Assembly (NCBI RefSeq): GCF_030499535.1
Contig: NZ_JASTLB010000001.1
Span: 4,464,001 to 4,528,000 of the forward strand
Reading direction: 5' to 3'
From: Streptomyces sp. TG1A-8
Lineage (GTDB): Bacteria; Actinomycetota; Actinomycetes; Streptomycetales; Streptomycetaceae
DNA: 64,000 nucleotides
Both the position numbers and the translations under genes were made by a program. Positions 51,612 to 61,287 of the stretch are shown here, in pieces. The number at the start of each line of letters is the position of its first letter. Position 1 is the stretch's first letter. The notes under the pieces were generated by a model. That model ran no database searches and had not been told where the DNA came from. It saw nothing but the letters and a program-made list of their open reading frames with translations.

Positions 51612-54600
51612 ATGGTGGACCTCAATCCGCTGCACTACGTCAGCAAGTTCAACCACATGTTCGGTGATTCGGTCGCCAGTGGGCTGGAGTTCCTGGGGAT
51701 CTCGGATCCGGCGGTGGATCCGGACGGGGTGCGGGAGATCGCGGCGAAGTGGCGGCAGTTGGCCACGGGGCTGGAGGACGCCTCGTCCGCGGCCGGCCGG
51801 GCGCTGTCGGGCGTGGAGTGGAAGGGGAAGGCGGCCAGGGCCTTCCACGGGCGGGCCAAGGACGCGCGCAAGCAGGCCGGTGAGATGGCCCACGCGTTGC
51901 GCGAGGGCGCCAAGGCGCTGGACGACTTCGCGGACAAGGCGCACGAACTGCTGTCCGAGATCGGCGTGATGCTGGTGGAGATCGCCGAGTTCGAGATCGC
52001 GGGGCTGGCCCTGTCCGTGCTGACCGCGGGTGCTTCCGAGGTGGCGTCGACGCTGATGGCGGGTGAGCGGGCGCTGAAGGTGGTGGCGCTGGTCGGCCGG
52101 ATCGAGGAGGAGGGCACGGCGCTCGGTTCGGTGGTGCGCGGGGTGATGGAGGTCGTGCGGGGGGTGGAGCGGGCGCTGAGGGCGCTGAAGGAGGTCCGCG
52201 GGGTGGCGGCCGTGGGCCGGATGGCGGGCGAGGGGGCGAAGTTCTCCGCGTTCGCCACGCTGCTGGAGGACCCGGGCGCGTTCAAGGACCCGGACAAGCT
52301 GGCCGGCATCCTGACCGAGGGCGCGCTGATGGGCATCGGGTTCGGAGTGCTGGGCAAGACCCTCGGCAAGGGGCTGAAGGCGCTCAAACCCGGTGAACTG
52401 GCCAAGCTGAGCAAGCTGTTCAAGCTGAACTGCGCCACCTTCGAGCGGCTGGAGCTGAACCCCGCCTTCGACAGGCTGCCCGCCTCGGTCCGCAACATGG
52501 TCAAGACCTTCGTGCGCGACCCGGTCGACGTGGCGACCGGGGAGATGGTCCTTCCCCTGGTGGACGTCCGTCTCCCCGGTGTGCTCCCGCTGGTCCTGGA
52601 GCGCACCCACCTGTCGTCGTACCGCTGCGGCGGCTGGTTCGGGCCGAGCTGGGCCTCCACCCTGGACCAGCGGGTCCAGGCCGACGACGAGGGCTTCGTC
52701 CACGCCACCGCCGACGGCGCCCGCCTGTGCTTCCCCCGTCCAGACCTCCTGACCAACGAGCCCGTCCGCCCCGACACCCCCGGCTCCCGGCTCACCCTCG
52801 CCTGGGACACGGACACCGACGGCGCGGTCCGCGTCACCGACCCCGACTCCGGTCTGTCGTACGTCTTCCACAGCCCGGTCGCGGCCGCCGGCGGCACCGC
52901 CGTCGACCTGCCGTTGCAGCACATCCAGGACCGCAACGGCAACCGCGTCACCATCGAGTACGCGGAGGGCGACGTCCCCGGCGCGGTCGTCCACTCCGGC
53001 GGCTACCGCATCGCCCTCGACCACGACCCGGCCCGCTCCCGCATCACCGGCCTGCGCCTGATCGACCCCGCCCGCCCCGACCGGCCCGGCACCACCCTGC
53101 TCACCTTCGGTTACGACGAGCACGGCCACCTGAGCGAGGAGGTCAACTCCTCGGGCATGTCCACCCGGTACAGGTACGACGGCGACGGCCGCATGACCTC
53201 GTGGACCGACCGCAACGACCGCACCTACTGGTACCGCTACGACGATCACGGCCGCGTCGTCGCCACCGGCGGCACGGGCGGCGCCCTCGCCTCCACCCTC
53301 GCCTACGACGACGGCACCCGCACCACCCGCGTCACCGACTCCCTCGGCCACACCCGCGTCTACGAGCACAACGAGTCGCTGCGCCTCGTCCGGGAGACCG
53401 ACCCGCTCGGCAATACCACCGCCCAGGAGTGGGACGAGGAGCTGCGGCTCGTCGCGGTCACCGATCCGCTGGGCCACCGCACCCGGTACGTGTACGACGA
53501 ACGGGGTCTGGTCGTGTCGGTCGTACGACCGGACGGGCTGGCGACCCGGGCTGCGTACGACGAGTCGGGGCTGCCGACGTCGATCACCGAGCCGGACGGT
53601 TCGGTGTGGCGGCGGGAGTACGACGAACGCGGCAACCTGGTCCGCGTCACGGACCCCACGGGGGCGGTGAGCGGGGCGGACTACGATTCGGCCGGCCACG
53701 TCACCGCGTTCGTCGACGCGCTCGGCCACACCACCCGTGTGCAGTGCGACGCGGCCGGACTGCCCGAGCGCGTCGTCGACCCGCTTGGGGCCGCGGTGCG
53801 CTACGAGCGCGATGCGTTCGGACGGCCGGTGGCCGTCACCGACCCGCTCGGCCGCACGACCCGGTTGGAGTGGACCGTCGAGGGCAGGCCGGCGCACCGC
53901 GTCGCACCGGACGGTGCCGCCGAATCGTGGGCGTACGACGGGGAGGGCAACTGCGTCAGCCACACCGACGCGCTCGGCGGTGTCTCCCGTTTCGAGTACA
54001 CGTGGTTCGACCTGCTCTCGGCGCGTACGGGCCCGGACGGTGCCCGCTACGAGTTCGTCCACGACCGGGAACTGCGGCTCGTCGAAGTCGTCGACCCCGG
54101 CGGTCTCACCTGGACGTACGAATACGACGCGGCCGGCCGGCTGGTCGGGGAAACGGACTTCGACGCTCGTGCGCGCCGCTACGCCCACGATGCGGCCGGT
54201 CGCATGAGCAGCCGTACGGACGCCCTCGGCCAAGTGACCGCCTTCGTGCGTGACGCGCTGGGGCGGGTGACGCGCAAGGACGCCGCCGGACGCGTCACGG
54301 CGTACGCCTACGACCCGATGGGCCGGCTCCTGGAGGCCGCGTGCCCGGACACGGTCCTCTCCCTCGTGCGGGACGGTGCGGGCCGGGTGCGCGCGGAAAC
54401 GGTCAACGGGCGCACGGTCACCTACACCCATGACGCCGCCGGACGCCGCGTCGGACGCGCCACGCCCGCCGGTGCGCACAGCAACTGGACGTTCGACGCG
54501 GCCGGCAACCGGGTCCACATGGAGGTGTCCGGGCGCGGTATCGACTTCACCCACGACGCGGCGGGCCGTGAATTGTCCTGCCGGGTGGGCGGGATGCTGG

Positions 54601-55979
54601 ACCTGGAGCGTTCCTACGACTCCGTCGGGAGGCTGATCGGTCAGACGGTGACGGCGCAGGGCGGGCAGCGGCTGCGGCACCGCGCGTACCGGTACCGCCC
54701 CGACGGGAACCTGACCGGAGTCGAGGACCGGCTCGCGGGCGTGCGCCGGTTCGATCTGGACCCGGCCGGCCGGGTGACCGCGGTGCACGCCCCGGGCTGG
54801 ACGGAGACCTACGCCTACGACGCGGCGGGCAACCAGACGTCCGCCGCCTGGCCCGCCGCACACCCCGGCCAGGACGCCACCGGCCCACGCGAGTACGCCG
54901 GCACCCGGATCACCCGGGCGGGGAACGTCCGGTACGAACACGACGGGTTGGGCCGCATCGTCCTGCGCCAGCGGATCCGGCTCTCCCGCAAGCCGGAGAC
55001 ATGGCGTTACGAGTGGGACGCGGAGGACCGGCTGACCTCGGTGGTCACACCGGACGGCACCCGCTGGCGGTACGCCTACGACCCGCTGGGCCGCCGCACG
55101 GCGAAGCTCCGTATGGCCGCGGACGGTGAGACGGTCGTGGAACGCGTGGACTTCACCTGGGACGGCACGACGCTGTGCGAACAGACGACCCGTGCCGAGG
55201 GCGTGCCCCATCCGGTCACCCTCACCTGGGACTACCTGGGCGTGCAGCCCGTCGCCCAGACCGAACGGATCGTCGCCGACGACGACCGGCGGACCGTCGA
55301 CTCCCGCTTCTTCGCGATCGTCACCGACCTTGTGGGCACCCCGACTGAACTCGTGGACGAACGGGGCGAGATCGCCTGGCGCACGCGGAGCACCGTGTGG
55401 GGCAGCACAGCCTGGGCGACGGACAGCACGGCCTACACCCCGCTGCGGTTCCCGGGGCAGTACCACGACCCGGAGACCGGGCTCCACTACAACTACTTCC
55501 GGCACTACGACCCGGAGACCGCCCGGTACCTGACCCTGGACCCGCTCGGACTCGAACCGGCGCCCAACCCGCTGACATACGTCCACAATCCGCACACGTG
55601 GGCCGACCCGCTGGGTCTCGCCCCGGCCTATGACGCGTCCAAACGGCTGCCCGAGATCACCGTGGGCAAGGACCCCGACGGCCACGTACCGTTCGATTCC
55701 TACGAGCAGGCGCGGAACAAGGCGCTGGACATCCTCGGGGACATCGACCCGCACACGCGGGAGCCTTACGAAAGTCGTATGGGGAAGTCCGCCGCGCTCG
55801 GCAGGATCGTCGGCTTCGAGACGCGCGTCGACGGGGTCTGGAAGCAGTTCCGCATCGACTACGATCCGGTGAAGGGTCCGCACATCAACGTGGCCGTCGG
55901 CAAAAACGGGCAACGGTACGCGGTCCGCTGGAACGGCACCGAGGCGGACATGCTGCGCATCCTGAGGGGGAACACCTGA
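51612..55979 (+). CDS. RHS/YD-repeat polymorphic toxin with DUF6531 and variable C-terminal domain
   Basis: 1455 residues, ATG 51612. Residues 1-110 resemble a WXG-like helical N-terminus (SGVEWKGKAARAFHGRAKDARKQAGE, W-x-G). A hydrophobic helical region follows; at about 307 DPVDVATGEMVLPLVDVRLPGVLPLVLERTHLSS opens a DUF6531/RHS entry, then some 20 YD repeats (YDEHGHLSEE, YRYDGDGRMTSW) run to about 1275. LDPLGL at 1310-1330 closes the core. The last 115 residues after PLGL (HVPFDSYEQARNKALDIL, YESRMGKSAALGRIVGFETR, FRIDYDPVKGPHINVAV) are the toxin; I do not recognise its family. The immunity gene overlaps by one base. Confidence 0.92.
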   Translation: MVDLNPLHYVSKFNHMFGDSVASGLEFLGISDPAVDPDGVREIAAKWRQLATGLEDASSAAGRALSGVEWKGKAARAFHGRAKDARKQAGEMAHALREGAKALDDFADKAHELLSEIGVMLVEIAEFEIAGLALSVLTAGASEVASTLMAGERALKVVALVGRIEEEGTALGSVVRGVMEVVRGVERALRALKEVRGVAAVGRMAGEGAKFSAFATLLEDPGAFKDPDKLAGILTEGALMGIGFGVLGKTLGKGLKALKPGELAKLSKLFKLNCATFERLELNPAFDRLPASVRNMVKTFVRDPVDVATGEMVLPLVDVRLPGVLPLVLERTHLSSYRCGGWFGPSWASTLDQRVQADDEGFVHATADGARLCFPRPDLLTNEPVRPDTPGSRLTLAWDTDTDGAVRVTDPDSGLSYVFHSPVAAAGGTAVDLPLQHIQDRNGNRVTIEYAEGDVPGAVVHSGGYRIALDHDPARSRITGLRLIDPARPDRPGTTLLTFGYDEHGHLSEEVNSSGMSTRYRYDGDGRMTSWTDRNDRTYWYRYDDHGRVVATGGTGGALASTLAYDDGTRTTRVTDSLGHTRVYEHNESLRLVRETDPLGNTTAQEWDEELRLVAVTDPLGHRTRYVYDERGLVVSVVRPDGLATRAAYDESGLPTSITEPDGSVWRREYDERGNLVRVTDPTGAVSGADYDSAGHVTAFVDALGHTTRVQCDAAGLPERVVDPLGAAVRYERDAFGRPVAVTDPLGRTTRLEWTVEGRPAHRVAPDGAAESWAYDGEGNCVSHTDALGGVSRFEYTWFDLLSARTGPDGARYEFVHDRELRLVEVVDPGGLTWTYEYDAAGRLVGETDFDARARRYAHDAAGRMSSRTDALGQVTAFVRDALGRVTRKDAAGRVTAYAYDPMGRLLEAACPDTVLSLVRDGAGRVRAETVNGRTVTYTHDAAGRRVGRATPAGAHSNWTFDAAGNRVHMEVSGRGIDFTHDAAGRELSCRVGGMLDLERSYDSVGRLIGQTVTAQGGQRLRHRAYRYRPDGNLTGVEDRLAGVRRFDLDPAGRVTAVHAPGWTETYAYDAAGNQTSAAWPAAHPGQDATGPREYAGTRITRAGNVRYEHDGLGRIVLRQRIRLSRKPETWRYEWDAEDRLTSVVTPDGTRWRYAYDPLGRRTAKLRMAADGETVVERVDFTWDGTTLCEQTTRAEGVPHPVTLTWDYLGVQPVAQTERIVADDDRRTVDSRFFAIVTDLVGTPTELVDERGEIAWRTRSTVWGSTAWATDSTAYTPLRFPGQYHDPETGLHYNYFRHYDPETARYLTLDPLGLEPAPNPLTYVHNPHTWADPLGLAPAYDASKRLPEITVGKDPDGHVPFDSYEQARNKALDILGDIDPHTREPYESRMGKSAALGRIVGFETRVDGVWKQFRIDYDPVKGPHINVAVGKNGQRYAVRWNGTEADMLRILRGNT

Positions 55980-56443
55980 TGGCCCCGTCCAGTGCCTACG
56001 GCAGTGGCAGGAGACGGCTGGACGATCTGCTGGACAGCCTCCATCCCGGGGAACGCGACCAGTTCATGATCCTTGAGGCGGCCGAGGACGAGGCATTCAC
56101 GGCCATGAGCCTGGACAGGTTCCCGCAGACGTCGTGGACCGGCATCGACTGGGAGCGGGCGGCGTTCTCGGAGCAGGTCTTCACGTCGGGGGAGACGGAG
56201 GCCGCCGGACTCGTCGGCAGCTGGCTTTCCCGCATGTCGTCCGACGACTCCCTCGTCGTGGTGTTCTGGGGCAACGCCCGGGTGCCCGCGGTGGCCATGG
56301 CGTCGAGGTGTGCGGCGCGCCACGCGGAGGAAATCCTCGGCACGAGTGACGATCTGTGGCTGTTCGTCGAGGATGAGGGACTCCTGATCGAGCACACCCA
56401 CGACGGACGCCTCACCCTGGGCCGAGTGCCCCCCTCCGTCTGA
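55979..56443 (+). CDS. Cognate immunity protein of the RHS toxin
   Basis: 154 residues. The ATG overlaps the toxin's TGA (TGATG, 55977-55981), so the two are translated together, the standard layout of toxin-immunity pairs. Soluble, acidic: LLDSLHPGERDQFMILEAAEDEAFTAMSLDRF, TSWTGIDWERAAFSEQVFTSGETEAAGLVGSWLSRMSSDDSLVVVFWGNARVPAVAMASRCAARHAEEIL, DDLWLFVEDEGLLIEHTHDGRLTLGRVP. No family is recognised. A distinct relic of another immunity gene lies downstream. Confidence 0.85.
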   Translation: MAPSSAYGSGRRRLDDLLDSLHPGERDQFMILEAAEDEAFTAMSLDRFPQTSWTGIDWERAAFSEQVFTSGETEAAGLVGSWLSRMSSDDSLVVVFWGNARVPAVAMASRCAARHAEEILGTSDDLWLFVEDEGLLIEHTHDGRLTLGRVPPSV

Positions 56444-56469
56444 TTCGGAGGAGATCGCAGGAGAAGGGG

Positions 56470-56685
56470 TTCAACGCCTTCGAGTTCTACCTCGTCTTCA
56501 CGCAGGTCGAAGGGCTCCGCGTCACGGGGTGGGGGGCGGCCGAAGCCAGGGAGGTCCGCCTCTGCGCCGGTGCCGGCGGATCCTTCGAGGTCGTTCTGGG
56601 CCAGGAGCGGTCCGGCATCGTGTTCCGGGCGGCTGCGGCCCGGCTGGCCCGGCCCCGCGCCTACCTGGCCTCGCGCAGCGCGTGA
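56470..56685 (+). pseudogene. Relic of an Imm50-like immunity gene (C-terminal part)
   Basis: An open frame without a start codon runs into TGA 56683-56685. It reads FNAFEFYLVFTQVEGLRVTG then WGAAEAREVRLCAGAGG, SFEVVLGQERSGIVFRAAAA and ends ASRSA. This resembles the C-terminal half of Imm50-type immunity proteins (FEFTGVEGLRLTGWGAAEAREVRL and a Ser/Gly-rich end). Upstream codons (IRRRSQEKG) give no start, so it is a 5'-truncated remnant. It lies 27 bp after the intact immunity gene. This is typical of loci where toxin tips and immunity genes are replaced over time. Confidence 0.72.
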
Positions 56686-57091
56686 TCCGTGCCCGCTCGG
56701 GCGCGGGCCCGTGAACGGACGCGGCCGCACGGCCGCCCCGTCCCACCCCGTCCTCTCCACGGGCGCACCCTCCCGCGGGCGCACCCGCCGCCCGGCCGGA
56801 GCCGGAGGGCGCGGCCCGGCTGGCGCCCCCCGGGTGGCTCACCGCCGTTCCCGCAGCATCACCACGCTCACCGCCCCCACCACGGCCATCACCGCCGACG
56901 CCACCATCGCCACGTCCGCCCCCGGGTCGTGCACGCCGTTCCTCACGCCCGTCACCGTGGCGGTCGTACCGCTCGCTGGCCGCCGTGCTGTACGCCGTGA
57001 CCGGTGCGGCGTGGAGCGCGGTGGAGCGGGCCGTGCCGGACGCCCGATCGGCCCGGGGCCGGACGGGCGGCTCTCCTCCGGTCCGCCGGGA
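56686..57091. other. Region between the toxin island and the LLM oxidoreductase gene
   Basis: 406 bp. No complete gene is visible. On the minus strand around 56840-56960 a short frame (...VTGVRNGVHDPGADVAMVA then SAVMAVVGAVSVVMLRERR) looks like the C-terminal membrane segment of a transporter, without an upstream part; it may be another relic. The boundary of the accessory island probably lies in this stretch. Confidence 0.4.
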
Positions 57092-57958
57092 CTACGCCAG
57101 CAGCGCGGCCAGCCTGCGCCAGGACTGGCGGGGGAGGGCGTCGCGGGGGCCGTCCTGGACGATCTGGAGGGCCACGTGGTCCGCGCCCGCCTCGTGGAAG
57201 GCGTCGATCCGCTTCCGCACGCGCCCCTCGTCCCCCCAGGCGAACAGGGCGTCGATCAGCCGGTCGCTGCCGCCGCCGGCCAGGTCGTCCTCGGTGAAGC
57301 CGAGCCGCAGCCAGGTCCTGGTGTAGTTCGGCAGGGTGAGGTAGGGGGCGAGGCTCTCGCGGGCAAGGGAGCGGGCGCGGGCCGGGTCGGTCTCCAGGAC
57401 GACCTTGAGCTCCGGAGCCAGCAGTGGGGCGCCGCCGAGGACCTCGCGGGCCTGCGCGGTGTGCTCCGGGGTGACCAGGTAGGGCACCGCGCCCGCCGCC
57501 CGGTCGCGGGACAGCCCGAGCGTCTTCGGGCCGAGGGCCGCCAGGACACGGCGCCCGGCGGGCACGCCGGCCGCGTCCAGGGCGTCGAGGTAGGCGACCA
57601 GCGCCGAGTACGGGCGGCGGTACTGGTCGGCCAGCTTGGCGTGGCTCACGCCCAGGCCGAGGACGAAGCGGCCGGGATGCGCCGCGTCCACCTCCGCGAA
57701 CGCCGCCGCGCTCGCGTCGGCCCCGTACTGCCAGATGCTCTGGATGCTGGTGCCGACGACGAGCGTGCCGGTGGCCCGCAGGAGCGGTACGGCGTGCCGG
57801 GCGGCACTGCTCCCGCCCAGCCACGCGGCCCCGAAGCCGAGCTCCTCCAGCTCGGCGGCGGCCTCGCCGATCTCCCCGCGCCGGGCGGGGTCCTCGTCGC
57901 GCAGGCCGATGCTCCAGACGCCGTGCCGTCCGACGGTTTCCTTCAGCGGGTCGCTCAT
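57092..57958 (-). CDS. LLM-class F420-dependent oxidoreductase
   Basis: 288 residues, ATG 57958. TIM-barrel flavin/F420 family: ETVGRHGVWSIGLRDEDPARRGEIGEAAAELEELGFGAAWLGG at the start, VGTSIQSIWQYGADASAAAFAEVDAAHPGRFVLGLGVSHA (cofactor face), then ALGPKTLGLSRDRAAGAVPYLVTPEHT and a C-terminal DHVALQIVQDGP. Such enzymes use F420 or FMN to oxidise or reduce small metabolites; the substrate is unknown. Confidence 0.92.
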   Translation of the reverse strand: MSDPLKETVGRHGVWSIGLRDEDPARRGEIGEAAAELEELGFGAAWLGGSSAARHAVPLLRATGTLVVGTSIQSIWQYGADASAAAFAEVDAAHPGRFVLGLGVSHAKLADQYRRPYSALVAYLDALDAAGVPAGRRVLAALGPKTLGLSRDRAAGAVPYLVTPEHTAQAREVLGGAPLLAPELKVVLETDPARARSLARESLAPYLTLPNYTRTWLRLGFTEDDLAGGGSDRLIDALFAWGDEGRVRKRIDAFHEAGADHVALQIVQDGPRDALPRQSWRRLAALLA

Positions 57959-58041
57959 CGGTGTCGAGGTCCTTCCGGTCGGGGCGGGGTCGCCGTGCGC
58001 CGTGACGGCCGTACAGCGGTGCCAACCGGGGGGCACCCGGA

Positions 58042-58536
58042 TCAATTCCGCGCTTCCGGCGCTTGCCTCAGGAACTCCTCCAGCGCCTCGACCACGAGTG
58101 CGTGGTCCTGGAGTTGGGGGAGGCCGGAGACCGTCACCGCACCGATGATGCCCACGTCCACCACGTTCACGGGGAACGAACCGCCGTGCGCCGCGTACGT
58201 GTCGGCATCCAGGCGGGAGGATTCCTCGAACGTGGTGCCCCTGGCCCGGAAACGGGCGCCGACCAGGTAGGAGGAGGCGCCGTAGCGCTCCACCACCCGG
58301 CGCTTGCGGGCGATCCAGGCGTCGTTGTCCGGGGTGGAACCGGGCAGGGCCGCGTGGAAGAGCTGCTGGCCGGCCCGGTGGACGTCGATGGCGACGGGGG
58401 CCTGCCGCCCGCGGGCCAGGTCCACCAGCAGGCAACCCAGCGCCCAGGCGTCGTCGTGGGTGAACCGCCGGAACACCAGGCGGCGTTCCTGCGCCTCCAG
58501 CTCCGCCACGCTCGGGGTGGTCTGCGGGTGGTGCAT
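58042..58536 (-). CDS. UPF0303 / haem-degrading-domain protein
   Basis: 164 residues. It matches the UPF0303 family (GlcG/HbpS-like fold): TPSVAELEAQERRLVFRRFTHDDAWALGCLLVDLARGRQAPVAIDVHRAGQQLFHAALPGSTPDNDAWIARKRRVVERYG, then the GSFPVNVVDVGIIGAVTVSGLPQLQDHALVVEALEEFL end. Its ATG overlaps the stop of the upstream gene (ATGA at 58533-58536), so the pair is translationally coupled. The family is annotated as haem-degrading or chaperone-like; the true role is uncertain. Confidence 0.9.
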   Translation of the reverse strand: MHHPQTTPSVAELEAQERRLVFRRFTHDDAWALGCLLVDLARGRQAPVAIDVHRAGQQLFHAALPGSTPDNDAWIARKRRVVERYGASSYLVGARFRARGTTFEESSRLDADTYAAHGGSFPVNVVDVGIIGAVTVSGLPQLQDHALVVEALEEFLRQAPEARN

Positions 58537-59615
58537 CAGAGGGTCACCGTCACCTTGTCGCGGGCGGACCGGCGGGCCGCCTCCAGTACGTCGAGGGCCG
58601 CGGCCGCCTCCAGCGCGGTCACCGGGTTGGCGCCGGCGCCGGTCAGGGCCGTCGCCACGGCCGCGTAGTAGGCCGGGTAGTCGCCCGGCAGGGTCGGCAC
58701 GGGCCGCCCGCCGCCGGTCAGCGGGGACTCACCGGCACCCAGGCGCCCCCACAGCGCCTCGGGCTCCGCACCCCACCCGGCGGCCGTGCCGGGCCGGTGG
58801 CCCTCGCGCAGGGCCGCCTCCTGCGGGTCCAGCCCGTACTTCACGTAGCCCGCCCGCGAGCCCAGGACCCGGAAACGGGGGCCGAGCTGGGGCGTGGTCG
58901 CGGAGACGTGGAGGTGGGAGCGGACGCCGCCGGCGTGGGTGAGCGCGATGAAGGTGTCGTCGTCGGTCTCGGCACCGGGGCGGCGCACGTCCGTCTCGGC
59001 GTAGACCTGGACGGCCGGGCCGAACAGGACCAGGGCCTGGTCGACGACGTGGCTGCCGAGGTCGTAGAGCAGGCCCCCGATCTCCGCCGGGTCGCCGGAC
59101 TCGCGCCAGCCGCCCTTCGGCTGCGGGCGCCAGCGCTCGAAGCGGGACTCGAAGCGGCGCACGTCGCCCAGCTCGCCCTTCTCCAGCAGCCCGCGCAGGG
59201 TCAGGAAGTCGTTGTCCCAGCGGCGGTTCTGGAAGACCGACAGCAGCAGACCGCTCTCCTCGGCGAGCGCGGCCAGCCGGCGCGCCTCGGCGGCGGTGCC
59301 GGCGACCGGCTTGTCCACGACGACCGGCAGGCCCGCCCGCAGGGCGGCCGTGGCCAGCGGCACGTGCGTCCTGTTCGGGGACGCGATGACGACCAGGTCC
59401 AGCTCGTCGGCGCGGGCGAACAGCTCGTCGGGGGTGCCGACCGGGCGGACGTCCGGGAACTCCGACCGGGCCTGCTCCCGCCGCCCGGGGTCGGAGGTGA
59501 CCACCGTGTCCAGGACGAGGCCCTCGGTGGCGCCGATCAGCGGGGCGTGGAAGACGGAACCTGCCAGGCCGTAGCCGATCAGGCCGACGCGGAGGGGGGT
59601 GGGGGTACCAGTCAT
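58536..59615 (-). CDS. Gfo/Idh/MocA-family NAD(P)-dependent oxidoreductase
   Basis: 359 residues, ATG 59615. The Rossmann start LRVGLIGYGLAGSVFHAPLI (GxGxxG) is followed by VVTSDPGRREQARSEFPDVRP, the substrate motif VVIASPNRTHVPLATAALRAGLPVVVDKPVAGTAAEARRL (EKP-like DKP), and a C-terminal beta sheet with WRPQPKGGWRESGDPAEIGGLLYDLGSHVVDQAL, the GGxxxDxGxHxxD catalytic site. It dehydrogenates a sugar, polyol or amino-sugar derivative. It is divergent from the ROK regulator; a near-perfect operator lies between them. Confidence 0.94.
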   Translation of the reverse strand: MTGTPTPLRVGLIGYGLAGSVFHAPLIGATEGLVLDTVVTSDPGRREQARSEFPDVRPVGTPDELFARADELDLVVIASPNRTHVPLATAALRAGLPVVVDKPVAGTAAEARRLAALAEESGLLLSVFQNRRWDNDFLTLRGLLEKGELGDVRRFESRFERWRPQPKGGWRESGDPAEIGGLLYDLGSHVVDQALVLFGPAVQVYAETDVRRPGAETDDDTFIALTHAGGVRSHLHVSATTPQLGPRFRVLGSRAGYVKYGLDPQEAALREGHRPGTAAGWGAEPEALWGRLGAGESPLTGGGRPVPTLPGDYPAYYAAVATALTGAGANPVTALEAAAALDVLEAARRSARDKVTVTL

Positions 59616-59620
59616 GCCCC

Positions 59621-59647
59621 CACTTTGGCAACGCTGTTGCCAAAGTG
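59621..59647. promoter_or_regulatory. Perfect palindrome, operator between Gfo/Idh/MocA and ROK genes
   Basis: CACTTTGGCAAC (59621-59632), spacer GCT, then GTTGCCAAAGTG (59636-59647). Perfect 12-bp arms, starting 5 bp upstream of the Gfo/Idh/MocA start and ending 23 bp before the ROK start. Its position and symmetry fit a ROK repressor site controlling both genes. Confidence 0.85.
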
Positions 59648-59670
59648 CAAGCGGTGGGGAGAATGGGGGA

Positions 59671-61002
<1,332 letters not shown>

Positions 61003-61287
61003 GCGGCGGTGCCCGGTGCCCGGTGCCCGGTGCCCGGTGCCCCCGGGACCCCCGGGCGTTCCGGCCCGCGGCCACGGCGCCCGGCCGACGCGCCCCCGCC
61101 CCCCGGCGGGCCAGGGGAACCGCGCGACCAGCCGCGCCGCACCCGCCCCTGCGCCCGCACCCGCAGCCGGAAGGCGCCCCGCGGCGCCCCGGCCGCGCCC
61201 TCGCCCCTTGCGCTGATCGGGCGCAGTTCCCGCTCCCCCCGGAGTGGCAACCCCCGTCCCGCCCCGCCCCGGCATGGTGATGTGTTC
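61003..61287. other. Intergenic region with heptamer repeats
   Basis: 285 bp. The start contains about four tandem GCCCGGT heptamers (61010-61040), overlapping the last bases before a possible terminator. The middle is GC-rich without structure; the right end (CATGGTGATGTGTTC) carries the start region of the next gene. No further features were seen. Confidence 0.6.

Noticed and set aside
51285..55913. A 1542-codon minus-strand frame opposite the RHS toxin
   Set aside because: It mirrors YD-repeat codons, has no domain pattern, and lacks independent start and ribosome-binding signals.
56822..56970. Possible small minus-strand membrane protein
   Set aside because: Only one hydrophobic segment with no start codon and ribosome-binding site; listed as a possible relic within the intergenic entry.
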